From contig NC_091561.1 of the NCBI RefSeq assembly GCF_042767895.1, positions 29,619,880 through 29,629,879 of the forward strand: 10,000 nt of DNA, read 5' to 3'. The DNA comes from Penaeus vannamei (taxonomy: Eukaryota > Arthropoda > Malacostraca > Decapoda > Penaeidae). The notes beneath the pieces are model-generated. The model made no database searches and was not told the DNA's origin. It was given only the letters and a program-made list of their open reading frames with translations. Positions within the stretch are counted from its first letter, which is position 1, and each line of letters opens with the position of its first letter. Positions 8,789-10,000 of the stretch are shown here, piece after piece. The position numbers were made by a program, and so were the translations under genes.

Positions 8789-9235
8789 GTCATGGCTATT
8801 TTGCCCTTTTCCTTGGTAGTTACAGTATAGATATTAGAGAATCCCACTTTGTCAATCATGAACATGCGACGCAAAACTGTCCATGAGAGAAGCAGTCTGC
8901 TGCATCTAACAATAATCCACATCTATCAAATGTCTGCCCCTCCTATAATGACAGGAAGAATTTATCTAAAATCACGCGCATACGAATGGTATACCACCAA
9001 TGAACGCATCTTTCTATGTTGTATCTGTCAGTAATATCAAAAGCAGCAATAATGTTCTTGTTAGCCATTACTACATCTCATATTATAATAGATGTAGACA
9101 AAAGTAGCTCCGGCATCTCCGTTTTCTTCTTGATTCTATTAAGGGTATCTTGAACATATTATGGGCAGTTCGTCCTCCGTAAAACACCATAGCGGCTATA
9201 CCCGAAGATGCTGTTGCTAAAGCTATCTTAGCCAC
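8779..9235 (-). pseudogene. Helitron/Pif1-type DNA helicase, broken fragment
   Basis: SF1B (Pif1-family) helicases unwind DNA, and Helitron transposons carry one fused to a Rep nuclease. Minus-strand reading shows the family motifs in order. Motif Ia region: ASSGIAA and GGRTAHNMFKIPL (about 9140-9215). Motif II: III-stop-DVVMANKN, with TGA (9078-9080) where Trp is usual and DV instead of DE. Before motif III: FIGGIPFVCA, then a frameshift at 8974. Motif III: DFR-stop-ILPVIIGGADI (8929-8973). Motifs V-VI: GQTFDRCGLLL and CFSHGQFCVACS (8859-8939). After another frameshift comes DKVGFSNIYTV and a final TAG at 8779-8781. Walker A is absent; a CA tract lies upstream instead. The stretch between motifs III and V, including motif IV, is deleted. 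About 150 residues remain where the domain usually has several hundred. It is clearly a dead copy. Assignment to Helitron rather than a cellular Pif1 rests on the GGRTAH and DFR(Q)ILPV wording. Confidence 0.88.
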
Positions 9236-9237
9236 TA

Positions 9238-9306
9238 ACACAGATACACACGCGCACACACACACACAAACACACAGGTACATACACACATACATACATA
9301 CACACT
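9238..9306. repeat. (CA)n/(CATA)n microsatellite inside unit 1
   Basis: A mixed CA and CATA tract with a few interruptions, ending just before the helicase motif Ia region. In the minus frame it is read as a low-complexity VCVCVC stretch that joins the right-end module of the unit to the helicase. It has no counterpart in unit 2. Confidence 0.92.
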
Positions 9307-9435
9307 TCAATTTCCACAGATGCCACTGTCTACGCTTCTTCACGACTTCGTCTTCAGGCATCGTAGCAGTAATATTGTCAATATTGTCGCTTAACATCCA
9401 AGATACCTTTATAGGGGTATCCCCAAACACCGATA
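9307..9435 (-). pseudogene. N-terminal-side fragment of unknown identity
   Basis: An open minus-strand stretch reads VFGDTPIKVSWMLSDNI and then TATMPEDEVVKKRRQWHLWK before entering the CA tract. The first part recurs in unit 2 (VFEDTPIKVS, about 9816-9862) and ends there at a TGA. The frame is joined in phase to the helicase only through the microsatellite, so that junction is probably accidental. GTG at 9428-9430 is the first alternative start; no ATG precedes it nearby. The family is not recognised. Confidence 0.35.
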
Positions 9436-9443
9436 ACGCCGAG
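9411..9443. repeat. Right-end module, unit 1 copy
   Basis: TATAGGGGTATCC, CAAACACCG and CGCCGAGG occur here and again, slightly changed, at 9838-9870. Together with the neighbouring AATATTGTCGC (about 9380-9390 and 9777-9787) they show that the right parts of units 1 and 2 are homologous. Unit 2 has about 30 extra bases between the two blocks. Confidence 0.8.
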
Positions 9444-9514
9444 GTAATTTTTAAGCCATATTGAAAGGGTTATTTTATATGTGAAATAAAAGAGGCATGT
9501 TATACAAATATTGG

Positions 9515-9520
9515 TTTATT
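9515..9520 (-). promoter_or_regulatory. Possible polyadenylation signal (AATAAA), unit 2
   Basis: This minus-strand AATAAA overlaps the TAA stop (9520-9522) of the extended acidic-tail frame, exactly as at 8397-8402 in unit 1. Conservation of the stop/AATAAA overlap between two diverged copies gives it some support. Confidence 0.45.
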
Positions 9521-9804
9521 TAAGAGTCTATATATTTGTGTTGTTTCGTAGACGGTTCACTTTCATCAGATTCTTATCCATCATAGTCCATTTCTGCGTC
9601 GAATTGGCGTTTAGGAGATCTACAACCTTCATCGCTGTCTTCATCACTCATCTTAATTATGGTTCCATACTTATTTTTAGAAGTGAAATGGTTTATCATT
9701 TCATGGCACACTAACGTCGATGCTAGTTGATTCGCCTTGCATTTGTCAAAGAAAGATATTAGTTGTCTTATTCTCAATATTGTCGCCTGACATCCTTTCG
9801 TCAT
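9520..9804 (-). pseudogene. Small protein with acidic tail, hypothetical
   Basis: An ATG at 9802-9804 opens a 76-codon minus-strand frame that contains RQLISFFDKCKANQLASTL and then MSDEDSDEGCRSPKRQFD, with a TAA at 9574-9576. Past that stop, in the same frame, it continues ESDESEPSTKQHKYIDS to a second TAA at 9520-9522 that overlaps AATAAA. The matching peptide in unit 1 also carries the distal SDESE segment, so the first stop is probably a late mutation of a longer ancestral tail. The alternative start at 9649-9651 would give only the acidic part. No known family was recognised. The frame could be a remnant of the C-terminal region of the element's protein. Active expression is doubtful. Confidence 0.4.
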
Positions 9805-9837
9805 AAAACACTTAATTTTAATTCTCTAGATACTTTT

Positions 9838-9870
9838 ATAGGGGTGTCCTCAAACACCGTACCGCCGAGG
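9838..9870. repeat. Right-end module, unit 2 copy
   Basis: TATAGGGGTGTCC, CAAACACCG and CCGCCGAGG, the counterpart of 9411-9443. On the minus strand it reads VFEDTPIKVS before a TGA. Confidence 0.8.
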
Positions 9871-9881
9871 ACGTTTCTAAA

Positions 9882-9971
9882 CTATTTTGAACATTTTGAA
9901 ACATTTTGAACATTTTGAAAATTGAAAAGGTTATGTCATTTCTGAACCATTTTGAACATTTTGAAACATTT
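9882..9971. repeat. Short tandem TTTTGAACA / TTTTGAAACA repeats
   Basis: Copies of ATTTTGAACA and ATTTTGAAACA (9-10 bp spacing) run at 9882-9925 and again at 9942-9971, separated by a segment similar to 9460-9480 of unit 1 (ATTGAAAAGGTTAT). Unit 1 lacks the expansion. No gene was seen. Confidence 0.85.
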
Positions 9972-10000
9972 TTATTTATGTATTGATTGTGTATGTGTGT

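Larger units (their letters stand above)
8366..9483 (-). mobile_element. Decayed Helitron-like element, unit 1
   Basis: This unit is defined by comparison with unit 2. Both begin (plus strand) with AAATAAAAGAG, then ATGTTATACAAATATTGG, and both carry the module with TATAGGGGT and CCGCCGAGG or CGCCGAGG (9411-9443 and 9838-9870). Read on the minus strand, unit 1 has the right-end module, a (CA)n tract, a broken helicase with Pif1/Helitron motifs, a relative of the array leader, an unknown short frame, the acidic-tail remnant and AATAAA. Helitron-type helicases belong to rolling-circle transposons. No Rep (HUH) nuclease and no certain terminal signals were seen, so the class rests on the helicase alone. 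Confidence 0.6.
9484..9980 (-). mobile_element. Decayed element, unit 2 (short core)
   Basis: The left 180 bp (9484-9665) match 8366-8552 at roughly 85% by eye. The right part (9772-9880) matches 9376-9470. The core between is only about 106 bp, against about 820 bp in unit 1, and has no helicase motif. It therefore looks like a non-autonomous or deleted relative placed head-to-tail with unit 1. The right border is blurred by short TTTTGAACA repeats and the window edge. Confidence 0.6.

Noticed and set aside
8849..8930. Helicase motif IV in the frame reading SRLLLSWTVLRRMFMI
   Set aside because: It faintly resembles the LW...VLxLxxNMR region that follows motif III. But the overlapping frame matches motifs V-VI far better (GQTF, FSHGQFCVACS), so I take motif IV as deleted.

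Overview
The window looks like a repeat-dense, non-genic part of a eukaryotic nuclear genome, probably from an animal rich in (CA)n/(TA)n microsatellites. The species cannot be told from the sequence. No intact gene could be supported. It divides into two parts: a very large 33-bp minisatellite (about 133-8134), and to its right (about 8366-9980) two tandem, decayed copies of a mobile element, one of which carries a broken Helitron-type (Pif1-family) helicase on the minus strand.

Layout, left to right. A (CA)n then (TA)n microsatellite (1-132) is followed by a short unique 'leader' (about 133-220) and array A, 117 tandem units of 33 bp that end at 4106. A second copy of the leader (about 4107-4190) opens array B, 119 units that end at 8134. 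Array B runs straight into a 100-bp (TA)n tract and a (TG)/(TATG) tract. Landmark variant units occur in the same order in A and B, so the whole [leader + about 4 kb array] is a head-to-tail duplication that later gained or lost whole units. Because 33 is a multiple of three, three reading frames stay open over long stretches: EVVYEPKKDAQ and a basic SPRRTPKRWSM frame on the plus strand, and GVLLGLIDHLL on the minus strand. All three are broken repeatedly, so I do not call the array a gene.

Right part. A GC-rich hairpin block (8304-8367) borders element unit 1 (8366-9483), and unit 2 (9484-about 9980) follows directly. The two units share both ends but differ in their cores. Unit 1 holds the helicase remnant (8779-9235, minus strand), with frameshifts, stop codons and an internal deletion that fuses motif III onto motif V. 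A (CA)n microsatellite lies where the Walker A region should be. Unit 2 has a much shorter core with a small minus-strand ORF. Both units end, on the minus strand, in a related acidic Ser/Asp/Glu-rich peptide followed by AATAAA.

The link between the two parts is the most interesting feature. The leader of both arrays has a diverged third copy at about 8699-8788, directly next to the helicase stop codon in unit 1. This suggests that the minisatellite grew inside, or was captured from, a member of the same element family.
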